DNA of 64,000 bases, taken from Pontederia crassipes. Lineage: Eukaryota; Streptophyta; Magnoliopsida; Commelinales; Pontederiaceae. Within the stretch, counting starts at the first letter, position 1; the number at the start of each line of letters is the position of its first letter. The position numbers and the translations under genes were made by a program. Of the stretch, positions 1 to 13,493 are shown one piece after another. The stretch is from NCBI GenBank assembly GCA_030549335.1, contig CM060183.1, positions 24,192,552-24,256,551 on the forward strand, written 5' to 3'. Below the pieces are notes generated by a model that had not been told where the DNA came from, searched no databases, and saw only the letters and a list, made by a program, of their open reading frames with translations.

Positions 1-1706
1 ACCAGAGCATACAAAGTTGCCCAAGGCATATTAGGCGCTCTGTTTGGAAGTCCTTATGTAGGAAGTGGTAAGTATATTTACTTTTAAATTATTTTTATTA
101 AATTTATATTTTTGAAAGTCTAAGTATTTGATGTTCATAAAGGACGGATAAACGATGGCAAAGGAAGTCGAAAAAGGGAAGAGTTAACCGACTTTCGAAG
201 CTCGATACCCACATCCACACAGGGGGTCGATGCGATTTGACGAGCATCGACGGCGCATGGTAATTTACATACAAATTCAATTAATGAAACTTTTGACTTA
301 TACTTATTTGATAAAATTTGAAACTTTAGTGTACGAGGAGAAAGAAAGTAGACCCGTGGACTTTCGCGTGGACTACGAGGCCACGCATAAGAGTCGGAAG
401 ACCAACGACTTGGTCACGTCCAATGCTCATAGGCTTCTAGTAAGTCTCATCACATGTTCATTTCGTTGTTGTCGTCAGTGCACTATTTTTGAAATGCGCA
501 TTTAGGATGAGTATAGTGCGAAAATGGCTGAAAAGTACGGAGATGATCCGAGTACTCAACCACCAAGTAATGTTTTTGTGAAAGGGATGTCATGTTTTTA
601 ATTTATGTGTTTTTCATATAATATATATATGTATTATATGATTGTATAATTTTTCTATTTCGTAGAGGACTTTGCTGTTTGAGAGGAGGTGGTTGACATG
701 ACACGATGAGGATACTTGCGTGGCCTCGGCACAGTCACTTAGGTACCTAGAAAGAGTGGAGGATATGCAGGTGGCCCATCTGCTCCGAGCTCATCCGCTG
801 CACCTGATATGATACAGTTATCGCAATAATTATCGCAACTTGCAGCAGATATCACAACAGGTGTCGCGACAACTATCGTTGCAGTTGGCTCCGCTATTGC
901 AGGCGATTCAGAGATTGATCTCGATGCAGAATCAATTACCACAAGGCCATGGACCGAGCACGTCGGGATCGAATGTCCGGAACGATAACAATAACTCCCA
1001 ACCCTAAGATAGAAAAAACCATAGATAGAAACTATACTTTTGTCACTTATAGACTTACTATTATATATACGTATAGTTTGTTAGTTCAGTTTATTACTTT
1101 TCATATTCTTATCTTAAATATTGTGCCTGTGATGCTTTCATATTATGTCTGTGATGAATATCAATGCATTTATATGCATTATATAATTGTATGATATGGG
1201 AAGGGAAAAATGTGCCTGTAATAGGTCAAAAAAATATGTAATTAGCGCCTCCATAGAGTCACCCTAACATCGCAAAAATAGTCGATGCTATATTGAATAT
1301 ATCGTCCTTAGCATTATGTTAGCGTCTCATTGGCGACGCAACAAACATGATGTTGGCTTCACAGAAACGTCGAAATAACGTCAACTAACTCAAAATATTA
1401 GCGTCTCTTGAGTGTCGGAGTAGCGTCACCATTGTAGCGCCACTTTAGCGTCTCCTTAGCGACGTATGTCTACTCTTCCCAGCCCGACATCACACGTTTT
1501 TGTAACATCGATATAGCGTCTATCGTTGGCGCTAGTAGCGTCTCCACCATTGTTAACTCTACTGCGACGTAATAGCCACCGATTACCGGCATCGCATTTT
1601 ATCGGCGCTATTTGGACGCTAAGGTGATGTTATAGCTTCCAAAAACTCAATAGCGCCACATTAGCGTCAAGTTCATTGGGTTGCTATTGTTCGATTTTCT
1701 TGAATG
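1..1706 (+). mobile_element. 3' portion of a CACTA (En/Spm) transposon, element 1
   Basis: Pieces of the plant En/Spm-associated protein (Transposase_24 type) can be read on the plus strand. They include a GGSMRFDEHRRRM-like motif near 217-255, ATHKSRKTNDLV near 385, and KYGDDPSTQP near 534-560, all hallmarks of that family. The reading ends in a Gln/Asn/Ser-rich tail with a TAA at 1005-1007. After it, about 1240-1690 is packed with TAGCGTC / GCGACGC words in both orientations, the usual subterminal repeat array of a CACTA end. The outer terminus is decayed: TTTTCTTGAATGG near 1690-1705 is a plausible remnant of TTTTCTTGTAGTG. The 5' part lies outside the window. The coding part is broken by introns and stops and is probably inactive. 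The family assignment is firm; the exact end is inferred. Confidence 0.7.
1240..1690. repeat. CACTA subterminal repeat array (AGCGTC type)
   Basis: The words AGCGTC, AGCGCC and GCGACG recur roughly every 15-40 bases in both orientations, with no reading frame. In CACTA elements such arrays next to the terminus bind the transposase. The motif differs completely from the array at 6830-7395, so the two belong to different CACTA families. Confidence 0.65.
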
Positions 1707-2631
1707 GATGCTCAAAATCACATCAATAAACTCGGGCCGGGTGTATAGTGAACCCGGGCCGGGTCGATCGATTCACGTTCAATCGAAATTGCGCCGCAAC
1801 CCGAATCGAGCCAAAGCTAGAACTTGGGTCGAGTTGGACAACCCGATCTAGTTCCGAGCACAACTCGGTTCAGATTCAATGAAATCTGGGTCGGGTACAA
1901 CAGACAACAGAACCCAGGATGGGTTTTGCCGTCGACGAAGAAACGCATTCCGACGTGACTTTCCGACTTCCGTAACTATGCCATACTATGTCCAAACTAT
2001 GCACACAATATATCAATGAATTCTCGGTACAAAGGAGAAGAGGATAGGGTTCCATGTCGTGAAAAATCAATGACATAGGTATTGTCCCTACGTACCTAAA
2101 ATTGACTAAAAATCCAACTGAAATCCCCTGCATGCGCGAGTTGTCTAAAAGCCAACTTTGGCCGACAATATCTCTCTGTCCACATTTCGAAACCCACGGC
2201 CATCACTTGGAAAATCATCTCCTATACGTCGGCTCCGAAATCAGCCTTTGTGTGCTCTTGAGGGTGTCTCAATTTGCGGAAAATGAGAGAAAAAAATAGG
2301 CACATGAGACAGAATTCTATTTTGGCCAAAAGGGATTTTCGGTCACTCCTTTGATATCTATTTATAATGCAGGCTAGTATTTTCAATTCTATTGGGCCTT
2401 GAACTCTTTTAGAATAATTAATCTATCAATAATTAATATATCCATAATTTCTCATATTTAATTAAATTTGAATTTACGTTATAATTCGATGCTTATCTCC
2501 ATAACAATTCTATCTCTATTCAAATTCCACCTTATCCTATAATTTCCATCAATTTTGGAATTAATTATTATATAATAATCTTTTTAGATATTATAAATGA
2601 ATATTTATTTTATAAAAATTAGGTCGTCACA
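1700..2631 (-). repeat. 3' LTR of the gypsy element
   Basis: The inner boundary is set by TGTGACGAC (minus strand) directly after the internal region at 2631. The outer boundary near 1700 is inferred from the junction with the CACTA subterminal region. A TATAAATA word on the minus strand at 2359-2366 is the likely LTR promoter. No second LTR is in the window. Confidence 0.5.
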
Positions 2632-5600
2632 TCATAACCTCATTAAAAATAAATTCATCCTCGAATTTGCTTAAGGGAAATTACATGAATTTATTTGAAC
2701 AATTCTGGAAAATCCTTTATCATTTCATCTTCTAATTCTCAAGTGGCATCTTCATCTCTATGATGTGTCCATGCCTCTTTTATCATGAGTACCATCTTAT
2801 TGTTCAGATGTCTAGTCTGGTACTCAAATATCTCTATAGGTTGTTCTACGTATGTCAGGTCCACTTTCAAGTTCGGTTCTTCCATATTCACTATATTAGC
2901 ATCATCATGCTAGTATTTGCGCAACATTGACACATGGAAGGCATTATGCATGTATTCATATGATGGAGGTAGTGCCAACTTGTAAGTCGTGTCTCCAACT
3001 AAAGCTATCTCAAAAGGACGGAGATACTTAGGGCTCAACTTGCCATTCTTGCTGAATCTCATCACTCCCTTCATCAGGAGACTTTCAACATCACTCGATC
3101 TCCAACCTTGAAGATCTGCTCCATTCATTTCTTGTCAGCATAAGTCTTTTGCCTTGTGAAGGCTACCTTCAGCCTTTCTCTAATAAGGCGAACATTTTTA
3201 GCATCCTCCATGGTTTACTTTAACATTTCCTCCGACAAAAATTGCCGTCCTCCCACCTCACTCCAACAGATGGGGGAGCGACATGATTTTCCATACATGG
3301 CTGCAAAGAGTGCCATGCCTATGCCAGAGTGGTAGATGTTGTTATATGGAAATTCAATCAGTGAGAGGTGAGTATCCTAACTACCACTCCAGTCCAATGC
3401 ACATGTTCAGAGCATATCTTCCAGTGTATGTATGGTGCACTTAGACTGTCCGTGTGTCTGAGGATGGAACACAATACTGAAATTCAATTTCGTTCCAAAA
3501 GCACTCTAGATGCCCCGTCAAAATTTAGCCCTAAATCTTGAATCTCTATCCGACACAATGGAGACTGATATTCCATGTAGTTGGATAACCTCCTTAAGAT
3601 AAATATTCATCAGACTTTTGATGGACTGCTTCCATTTAATGGGGATGAAGTGGGCCGCTTTGCTTAATCGATCCACCACTACCCATATCGCATCGTTGCC
3701 CTGTTAGGTTCTTGGAAATCCTATGATAAAATTCATCGTTATCTTTTTCCATTTCCATTGTGGGATTCCAAGTTCCTGCAATGCTCCATATGGCCTCTAA
3801 TGCTCAACTTTCACTTGTTGGCGTACGATGCACTTTGCAACGTACTATGCTATATCCATCTTTATGTTGTTCCACGTCCGTTACAAATTCTTGTACATCT
3901 TTGTGCTTTCGGGATGAATGACAAATTTCAATTTGTGGCATTCATCAAGCACTTGTCTTCTTAATCCTTCATTATCAAGACCCACAACCATCCCTTGTAT
4001 CTAATCACTCCATATGTGACCGAAATAGGAATTTTTTCGTACAACTTGAGTAGGTGGTTATACTCATTATCATTCGGTTGTGCTTATCCAATCTTTAATA
4101 ACAATTTCGGTTGCATGCCGAGGTGTGCCATAATTCACATACCATCACTGATGGTCACTGGACTGACTTGTATAATGCAGTCGATCATATTCCAACGACT
4201 CATTTTTAAGCATGCGAGTGATCCTACATGCTTCCTACTGAGTGCATCAGCGATTGGGTTTGTGTTTCGCGGATGGTAGCTGATGGCAAACTCGTAATCC
4301 TTTAGAAATTCAATCCATCTTCTCTGATGCATATTCAGGTCATGTTGAGAGAAGATGTATTTCAAACTCTAGTGATTCGTAAAGATCTTGAATTATTTGT
4401 CATAGAGATAGTGTTTTCAAATCTTGAGGACGAAGATCACCGCTGCTAATTTGAGATTGTGCGTCGGGTAGTTTTTCTCATGTTTCTTCAATTACCTTGA
4501 TGCGTAGGTGATGACCTTCCCATGTTGCATCAAGGCGCACCCCAAGCCGGTGCCACATGCATCGCTGTATATAACATAACCTCCTTGGCCTGGAGGTATG
4601 TTAAGAATGGGCGTCGTCGTCAATTTCTTTAACTCTTGAAAACTATCCTCACATTTTTGTGACCATTCATATCTGACGCCTTCTTGGTGAGATTGATCAG
4701 TGGTGACGTGATTTTGGAGAAGTCTTGTACAAATCTTCGATAATATCCTGCAAGTCTGAGGAAGCTCCTAATCTCCGATACATTCTTTGGTCGCTCCCAA
4801 TTAGCAATCGCTTCCACCTTTGCAGGATCTACTGATTTTCCATCTTTGTTGATGATATGCTCAAGGAACATTATCTCTTCCAGCCAAAATTTACACTTCG
4901 AGAATTTGACGTACAACTTGTGCTCTTGTAGGATCTGTAGCACAACCTACAGATTCTCCTTGTGTTCCTCTGGTCTCGACGAATAAATTAAAATGTCATT
5001 GACGAAAATAATCACGAACTTATCTAGGTATGGCCTGAATACTTGGTTCATCAAATTCATAAAAGTTGCCAGAGCATTTGGTCAGCCTAATGGCATCAGT
5101 AGAAACTCATAGTGGCCATATCTAATTCTGAATGCTGTTTTCGGCACATCATCATCAGCTATTCGAAGCTGATGGTATCCACTTCTTAAATAAATTTTTG
5201 AGGATAACTAGTTGAACAGGTCATCGATTCTTGGTAGTGAGTACTTATTTTTTATTGCGACATTGTTCAACATCCGATAACCTATGCACAACCTCATAAA
5301 CCCGTCCTTCTTCATCACAAATAGTACCGAAGTGCCCCATGGGGAGACACTCGGTCGGATGAACCCTTATCCAATAGTTCTTGGATTTGGGTCTTCAATT
5401 CTAGCATCTCCGTTTGAGTCATTGTATATGGTGCCTTCGATATGGGTGTAGTACTTGACACTAAGTCAATGCGAAAGTCGATCTCTCACCATGGTGGTAG
5501 TCCTAAGACATCATCCGAAAAGATGTCCATAAAGTCCTTCACACTTCAATACTATCTCTATCTATTTCAGCTCGGTCTGTCTTGATCACACTTGCCAAGA

Positions 5601-5850
5601 ATTATCGACATCATTTCTTCAGTAGCTTCTGAACTTTAATAACTAACACCAGAACCTTACCCTGCTCTAGTGGTGTGCCTCTGATAACGATCTGAGGTCC
5701 TCCTAGTACGTCGATCAATATTTTCTTTGCTTGACAGTGTAGGTAGGCATCGTAGTAGGACAGTCAATCCATACCCAACACCACGTCGTACTCCCTGATC
5801 GGAATAATGATCAAGTCCACCAAAAATTTCTTACCTTCTATCAATCCACT
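1700..5850 (-). mobile_element. Truncated Ty3/gypsy chromovirus (3' LTR to protease)
   Basis: Read on the minus strand, the fossil shows, from 5' to 3': a protease region (about 5620-5850), reverse transcriptase and RNase H (about 4130-5560), integrase (about 2990-4130), a chromodomain-like tail (about 2640-2900), a purine-rich stretch, then the 3' LTR beginning TGTGACGAC at 2631. The LTR extends to about 1700 and carries a TATAAATA box near 2359-2366. The chromodomain tail suggests a Tekay/Del-like chromovirus. The gag region and the 5' LTR are absent. The internal region is broken in many places (of the order of ten or more breaks). With only one LTR the insertion cannot be dated, but the decay points to an old copy. 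The outer LTR boundary is approximate. Confidence 0.8.
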
Positions 5851-7401
5851 AACTATGCAAGAAATTGTGGATCAGGTGACCATCAAGATTAGGGAAGAGG
5901 TCAGACAGGAATAAGAAGAACGTGAATGTCGTAACAGGGATGAAATGAAGAAAATGATGCGTGCCTTCATGTGTGGCGAATTGAATGACGACGCCGCCGA
6001 GGTAGATTCATATATAGTACATAATTATTTTTAGAATTTGCTTTAATCCGATGCATCATTGTACTCATTAGATTCATATGCACTTTGACACTAACTTAGA
6101 TTTTACTCTTCATCCCTTTCAATTAGATCTGTAGACTTTCAAAGTTTTCATCGAAAATGGAGTGTAGACAGTTGGATCATGTAAATGTCAGTACTTAGTA
6201 TAAACTTGTTAGTTTACGCTCGATTTTGAGATTCGGCGTTAGATTGTTAGTTTACGCATCTTCTAGATTTATCAATTTTAAAGTTGCTCAATCAATTATT
6301 TATCAAATTATGTTGATGTTAAATTGAAATAATGTTTTTATATTTTAGATTTTAGATTCAATTAGATTGTGATTACGCATCTTCAAAACTGAATTCATGT
6401 TTTTTTTTTTTGCATTTTATATGTTATAACTTTTACTCTATTTTCAATTTTGTGCAGTGATGTTTTACGACGAAGATGATATGCGAATTGAACTTCAGCT
6501 CTTCGTCGTGACGAAGACGTTATGCCGTTCAATTTGTGAATTAAGCACGTCGTTCCATTATCTCGTTCCACTATGATTGACGTTATTGAATCTGTGAATT
6601 ATGAATTATGTTTCATGTTTGGATACCATTATCACAACACATATGGATTATGTTTTATGTTTGAACTATCTGTGATGTGATGTGATGTGCTTTATATGTG
6701 AATTACGATATTTCAATCTGTGATGGATTATATTTCAATCTGTGCCGTTCAATTGAACTATCAAATGTGTTGTATTATCTGAGAATTATCTGTGAATTCA
6801 ATATTTTTTTAAATTTTTTTACGTTTCCGATGGTCTTGACCGTCGGAAACAGCTGAAATATTGCAATTTTCAGCGGATTTTTTCGATACTTACCGACGGT
6901 TATATTCGTCGGTACACAATTATCGACGGTCGTAGCCCACGAGTAAAAGCCGTCGATACTAGATTGTCGACGATTTTAACCGTCGATAAAATCGACGGTT
7001 CAAGCCGCCGATATATCTCGACGGTTAAAACCGTCTATAGTTTCCACGGTTCAAGCCGTCGATAGATATCGACAGTACGAACCGCCGATACTATCGATGG
7101 TTTAAGCCGCCGATAAATATCGACGGCTCGAACCGTCAATACTATTGTCGGTTCAAACCGTCGATATATATCGGCGGTCCTGCCCGTCGATAATATTGAC
7201 GGTTCGCACCGTCGATATTTAACGTTCGATTGTCGTGCCCGTCAGCTAGACCGTCTGTAATACCGACGGTTCAGAAGAAACCGTCGCAAAAAATTTGCGA
7301 CGAGCCTTTTTCACACGATCATTGTCCGTCGAAAGAACCGTCGGAAATCGCGATTTCCGACGGATCTGGCAAATTTACCGACGGTCAGTTTTCTTGTAGT
7401 G
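5851..7401 (+). mobile_element. 3' end of a second CACTA (En/Spm) transposon
   Basis: A short charged reading at about 5862-6030 (IREEVRQE, RDEMKKMMRAF) resembles the C-terminal coiled coil of the En/Spm Transposase_24 protein. About 800 bases of AT-rich 3' sequence follow, then a dense subterminal array, and the element ends exactly in TTTTCTTGTAGTG at 7401. That is the reverse complement of the canonical CACTACAAGAAAA terminus. The 5' end (CACTACAAG) was not found in the window, so the copy is 5'-truncated or its 5' part has been separated. The left limit is the junction with the gypsy fragment near 5850. Confidence 0.75.
6830..7395. repeat. CACTA subterminal array of CCGTCGATA / TATCGACGG units
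   Basis: More than 20 copies of an 8-10 base core (CCGTCGATA or its complement TATCGACGG, with CCGCCGATA variants) alternate in orientation. This gives a series of small palindromes such as TCGACGGTTCAAGCCGTCGA. It lies immediately inside the CACTA terminus at 7401 and is the expected set of transposase-binding sites. Confidence 0.85.
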
Positions 7402-8987
7402 AGATATCATAAGGTAAATTCATACTTTAGTGTTAGATGCGAAAAATCATAATAGTTTATGGAAGGTTTAAGAAAATAATCATACTTATTATTGTCATTG
7501 ACAGAAACAATATTCCACTTTTTTCATTATTTTTTAAACATATTTCATTTTAATGACATATTGTTATATTATCTAATATAATGATCATTATCAAGTATTT
7601 ATGATTACATATTTTTAGTTAATTTTACATGATGTGATGACATAAATAAACATCACATTAGTAATTAATCATCAAATAAAATAACATTTAGTTGTTGAAA
7701 AATCATAATGAGTATATACTAGCTAGTAAAATGAAATAAATAAAATATTATTATTACTAAAATATAATGCATTAATATAATTAACTTACTCTTGTTCAAG
7801 AAATTATATTTTGAAGTATTATTCACTTTAATCCACACAAAATATACAATGAAAGAATAACTTAGAATAATATGTTGTACTTCATTTTTTTTCAACTTTT
7901 ATTCTAAAACCATAGTATGAAAGAATTTCTTATTTAGTTCTCAATGAATGAAAAAATTGTTTCTTCTGTTTTACCACCCTTGGAAGGAGAATTGTTATTA
8001 TTGAAATAGGAATATGTAATGTGATAGATTTGTTATCCACATAATTACTTATTTACTTAATATCCAAACACTAACATGAATGAGAGAATACAGATAAAGT
8101 AACGAAGCAAATGTCATTTTCACTCATGTTACATTTGTTATTTTGGCTCATAATATAATCATTTTGGAAGGGAGGTTTCGATAAAGAATCAGTTTGGTAC
8201 GAAGAATGAACTAAAATTAGGTGTTTGACTAGGCAGATGGGATCCCACATGATTTCAAATTTGATCGACTCATATCGATAAGTTTGTGTGGTCTTGAAAT
8301 TTCAACTTTGATCCAATCCGATTCGAACTAAGTCGATGTTCAATTATCCGACCATTATTATTATTATTTAAAACTTTTTAATATAACAAATATATTTAAT
8401 ATTTTAATTTTAAATCATAAAATAAGTTTTTAAAATTTCAAATATTTTCTACATTTTAAGTGCTTTTTTACATATTTTAAATTACATAAAATATCTAAAC
8501 TAAATAAAATAAAAATTAAAAAGGAGTCGACTTGGGTTGTAATTTTTTAATTCATACCCTATCTGATACATTGTCTGGTTGGATTCACAACTTCATCACA
8601 TCTATCCGATCCGTTCAATGTCCATAGTAATTTAAGAAAAAAGAAGATTTATGCTGATAAATAGATTTCATGTTGTGCAGTTGTTTCTACAAAATTGATT
8701 TCCCTTAAAAGAATGCATCCAAGTGACGGATCAATAGAAGAAAAGAACATGTAAAGGTCCGAAAAGCACAATCACATTCGCTGGAGAGAATTGGAGGCCT
8801 AAAGCGATATACTAAATGAATTTAAAAAATAAAAATATAATGTTATATATATAACTAAAGAATTGAATAATTCAACATAATTCTTTCATGCTAACCAACA
8901 AGATATTTGCATTAGCTATGAAAAAATAGTTAAAAGATTCATATTTTAATATTGTGAGCAAAAATAGAGAAAATATTTGTAGTTGTT

Positions 8988-8990
<3 letters not shown>

Positions 8991-9025
<35 letters not shown>
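8991..9025. repeat. (TA)n microsatellite
   Basis: An uninterrupted run of about 17 TA dinucleotides. Confidence 0.95.
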
Positions 9026-9027
<2 letters not shown>

Positions 9028-11504
9028 TTGAATTCACAGCAAATATGTACAAATATAAAAAATGAGAATAAGATTAATCTAAAAAATACATATTATCTTG
9101 AAAAAAATAATAATAATTTAATCATGTTTAGCATTATTGTGTGTATATATATTAGTTATTAAAAATAAAGAGGCCTTAATTTAGTTGAGGCCTAAAGCTA
9201 CGGTCTTGAACCGGCCTTGTGAAAAAGGTTAACTTCAAGGTGCAATCTTCCAAAGTTTAGAATTTATAATAAATTATTCCATTCATGTGACTATTCTTTC
9301 TTGGATCAACAAATTTGAAATTTTGTTTTCTGACCATACACTAATTTAAATTTTACACTTCAAGAGTAGAAATATTAATCAGTGGAAGCTTACCAATAAT
9401 CTATGTTCCCTACATGAAGCACATGTTTCAAGTGCTATTTGATTGAATAATATGAGGTCACACTTTTATTTATTAGATACTAAATTAATTGTAGCGAATC
9501 TTTTTGGTACACAACATATACAAAATTTTTTTCCTTGTGGCAACTATATCATAATTCATAAGCAATTTTGTATTCGCAAATAGATCGAGATCGGCGAGTC
9601 ATCTGACCAACTTGTTTTCACTCCAAAGTTTTGTCTGTCTTTTTCATGATAAAAAAATAGGAATTGAATTATTGTTTATTACAAAAGAAAAGGACCGGTC
9701 AATTATGGACAACAAAGATCAATCATTTGAATTATATATCCTTATTTTTCAAAAAATAATTATCTTTTTATAGGTCCTGATCCTTGGAAAATGATTTAAT
9801 AGAAGAAAGTGAAATGAAAACACCAAGGGGGAAATAGTAAATTTAAAATAAAAGACGAAATCTACATATTAATAAATCGTTCTAGAAAAATGAATATTTA
9901 TAGAACCTCATTTAGGCTTTGATGCAAAGATATGTTCGATTAGTTTAAGGATTATGATTTATAATTAATCATAATATCCATCAATAATTCAAGATCATTC
10001 ACGAAATATTTAATTAATACAATAGATTAATGTATAATAATTATTTTATTAATTTAATAATACAAAATAGTTATCTACATCTCTGTCGAATCCTCTACTA
10101 TATACCCAATTTTCTAATTTTTAAATGTCATAATAAAATTTTGACATTAAATTAATGTGTTAAGCCTCTACTGTTTGGGAGGTCCCCATCCAAAAGCTAC
10201 TTGAGCCAAGTGATAAATGGTGATTGGCTAATAAAAAAAAATCAGTGAACAGGATGTTCTAATCTTTTATTTTATAAAATTAAATAGGTAAATAAGACGT
10301 ATAAAGTCTACACTTGATATTAGAATAATATTTTCTATCGTTCGATAAATTCGCCTGATGTTACACCATCATCAAATTCCTGAACTGACGCATAAGATGA
10401 TTTGATGTATGATTGCCATATTAATTCTAATTATATATATTTGATATCTTTTTTATTAATAATTTAGAGAATCATCAATAATAAAAAAAATATGATTCAA
10501 ATAATCATTAATATTATACTAATCAATTTTAGAATTTTATAAACTTTTACATTATTGTTCTTCATACTAAAAATAATTATTTTCTATAACTTCTTACATT
10601 ATAATTTTTTTAATATTAATGATCTTCTACATTATTAGTAACAAAAAATATCGTTTAACACGTGCACGATACGAAAAGTGGTTCGATAATACATATATAG
10701 AGAAACCATATTCTATAGTCACAGTCATGTCATTGGCTCAATGGACATTACCATAATTATTTATGGTATGTTTGGCTAGTGGAATTAAAATTCCTTTGAG
10801 TTTTAGGCAGTGAATGGAAAAGTTTAAATTTGATGTTTGGATGAAAAATATGAATTCTTCTTATTCCAATTCTTAAGTCATACGATTTGAATACGGATTT
10901 GGATCTCCTTCTTTTGTCTTTGAGTAATGATGAGAATTTAAAATTTTGATTTGATAAATAAGTTTTAGTGGGGGTTTGATAAAAAATAATAATTAAAAGA
11001 ATGTTTTATTAATTTATAAGATAAAAAATTTATATTAGATAAGAATTATATTATTAGTGTATTATTTATATATTTATTAATTTTATATATTTATTGGATC
11101 TAATAAATTTATTTTTATAAAGTTTTATAATAATATATTAATAAATAAATAACTATATGCGTATATATATAAATTAATAACATATATACAAATTAATAGA
11201 TATATAGGCCTAATATTAATTAATAATATTTTACTATACTATAATATTAATTAAAGTATAATGCATAATTAAGAAAATAATTATTCGATATTGGATTATA
11301 ATAGTTAATTTAAGAGACAAATGATTATGCATTGATAAACAAATAATTATATAAATTTATTATACTATAATACTAATTAAACAATTATGATCAATAAAAC
11401 TTTTATTTATTATTATATATAAATAAATTTATTTCTTATAATTTTATGATAATATATTAATAAATAGATAACTCTATATATAATATATAAAATAGGATTA
11501 GTAT

Positions 11505-11534
11505 GTCTAAAAGTAGGACCACCTACTTTTAGAC
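11505..11534. repeat. Perfect 13-bp stem hairpin
   Basis: GTCTAAAAGTAGG (11505-11517) and CCTACTTTTAGAC (11522-11534) are exact inverted repeats around the loop ACCA. A second hairpin (AAGTTCTTG / CAAGAACTT, 11566-11590) follows 31 bases later. They may be the inner part of a small inverted-repeat element; the function is unknown. Confidence 0.7.
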
Positions 11535-11565
11535 CTATACCAAAAATATATATAAAAAAAGAGGT

Positions 11566-11590
11566 AAGTTCTTGTCAATGGCAAGAACTT
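11566..11590. repeat. Perfect 9-bp stem hairpin
   Basis: AAGTTCTTG at 11566-11574 pairs exactly with CAAGAACTT at 11582-11590 around a 7-base loop. It sits just downstream of the 13-bp stem hairpin. Confidence 0.6.
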
Positions 11591-12619
11591 TTATCCAAGG
11601 ACTTTTGGTCACGCGATCATTTCATTAGAACAAAAGTTTTCGTAGGTCCCACGGGAATTTTTTTGGTGTTTGCTTGAACTACTCTAGTTCTCACCGATTG
11701 TTCTACTCCAAACACAGCCCTAATGAATAGTTCGATTTGATAAATTAGTTCTAAGGAATAAAAAATGTGATGTGATAGAAAAAAGTAAATGTAATATATA
11801 GATTTTGATTAAAAATTGGCATTGTAAATATTGTTAATAAATAAAAATAAAGATATAATTTATAATTTTTTACTAGAAATTGGTTAAAAGATATATTATT
11901 TAAATATAAGAAATATTTTTAAATAATATATATTTAATGAAATATTGAATTAATGAAATAATAAATATTACTATATTAATTCTTTATTATTCATATTTTA
12001 CACATAATAAATAATTATTGTATATCTAAAAAAAGAAAAGAAGTTTGCAAAATGAAAAAAAAGGTCATCATTTGCCAAAAAAAGTGAACCAGCAGCTAAT
12101 TCCACCAAAATGGTTGAACTAAGATCACGTGACCCTGGTTTCAATGCATTTATTGCGACCTGAACTCGATCGCGTCACATTATTTACGGAAGTGACTGGT
12201 TCCATCTGATTCGGATTGTCAAACACAATCTTAGTGTTGTCGTAAGATTTATAAAGGCGTATTAAGTGATATTTTTGACTTGTTTCTATTGGTCCAAAAT
12301 GGAATCTCAAACACATTATTTTTTTATTGCTAGTGATCGAATAGAAGTTTAGATTATTAACTATTTCGCCTAATCTGTGTCGTCGATGGACGAATGAGAT
12401 TTCGAGCCAAAATATTGTAACTACGTGTAATTTAACTCATTAATATTTGAGAGGACCAGGACCACATCTACTATTGTACAATCTAACCGTAACATTGAAC
12501 AATTCAACTCGTGCATGTTTCCACTTGCTCTAATAGCTAAATAACTGGTCGAATTGGATCTGGAATACAATAATAGTCGAGTTGGTACCTTATTAGCTTT
12601 CAAAAGCTATTTCAAGTCA

Positions 12620-12894
12620 AACCTCTCTCTCTCTCTCCTGTGGATGCTGGCTGCTACCTAACTCTTCATGTAACCTCAAAGTATCTTCTTCAAACCTGTC
12701 TCCATTCTTTGAGGTAAATATCCTTCTTTCCGATCCATGCCTCGGTTCTGAATAATTTTAACAACAAAGTTCGGATTTTGAGCTCCAATCCTTTTGCATT
12801 GTATTTTTTTGTCTGTCTCTCGTTTGTTCTTAGTAATTTTGTCTTGTGGAAGGAGGAGAGGCGGAGAAGCTCTGCAGCCATTTCTGTTGAAAAG
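12620..12894 (+). other. Probable promoter-proximal region and 5'UTR exon of the GONST3-like gene
   Basis: A CT microsatellite (12624-12642), common in plant 5' leaders, is followed by GC-richer sequence that ends at the candidate donor AAAAG|GTACTG (exon end 12894). The matching acceptor is GGCACGCAG at 14527, 19 bases before the ATG. The leader intron of about 1.6 kb is inferred from these sites, and the transcription start is not defined. Confidence 0.45.
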
Positions 12895-13493
12895 GTACTG
12901 TTTATCTCCCTTTGATAGGTTTCAGTGTGTTCTAATTGATGTTGGCAACGTGATGCGAAGTACAAAACAGAAATGAAAACAGTTGAAGCTTGATTCTAAG
13001 AACATACTCTTAGATCGTCCTGTTTATGTCTAAGAAAATAGGCAACCTGAAAATCCTCGATCTTGCTTTGGGAAGCTACTGCTCTTTATCTGCAAACAAC
13101 AATTGGTACTTCTAATATCTTGATTCCATGGTTAATGTTTGCCATATCTCTTAGATGCGTTCTACAGAAGAAACAAGAAAATAAAAAGTTATGTGATGCA
13201 AGGGCCATGATAAAATCCTAAAATCAAAGCCACACAAGGAATTTGAGGGTTCTTCAGTTTCTACACCTTCGTATGGGCCAAAAAAGATAATTTTCTCAGA
13301 CGCAGTGGAGTTTTCTTCTCAAATTTGTTCTTACTTTACCAATAGCAGCTCAGCAATATTAGGTCCTGCCTTTTTTTTTGTTGCCTAATTTCACATTATA
13401 GTGGTATGTCATGGAAAGTAACAATGAGAATAGTCCTGATACAAATGCTGAAAAGTCATGTTGGTGTATCAAAATTTTCTTAAATGTCGGCTC

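Larger units (their letters stand above)
7402..12600. other. AT-rich intergenic spacer
   Basis: No credible gene is visible. The spacer holds a (TA)n run (8991-9025), a degenerate GGGTCGG-type hAT-like remnant at about 8220-8620 (GATCGACTC... / GATCCGTTC...), two short perfect hairpins near 11505-11590, and long A/T-rich filler. Short open frames near 12125-12600 show no family resemblance. Confidence 0.6.

Noticed and set aside
12690-12976. Overlapping open frames in the GONST3-like leader
   Set aside because: No homology-like motifs; better explained as 5'UTR and intron sequence.
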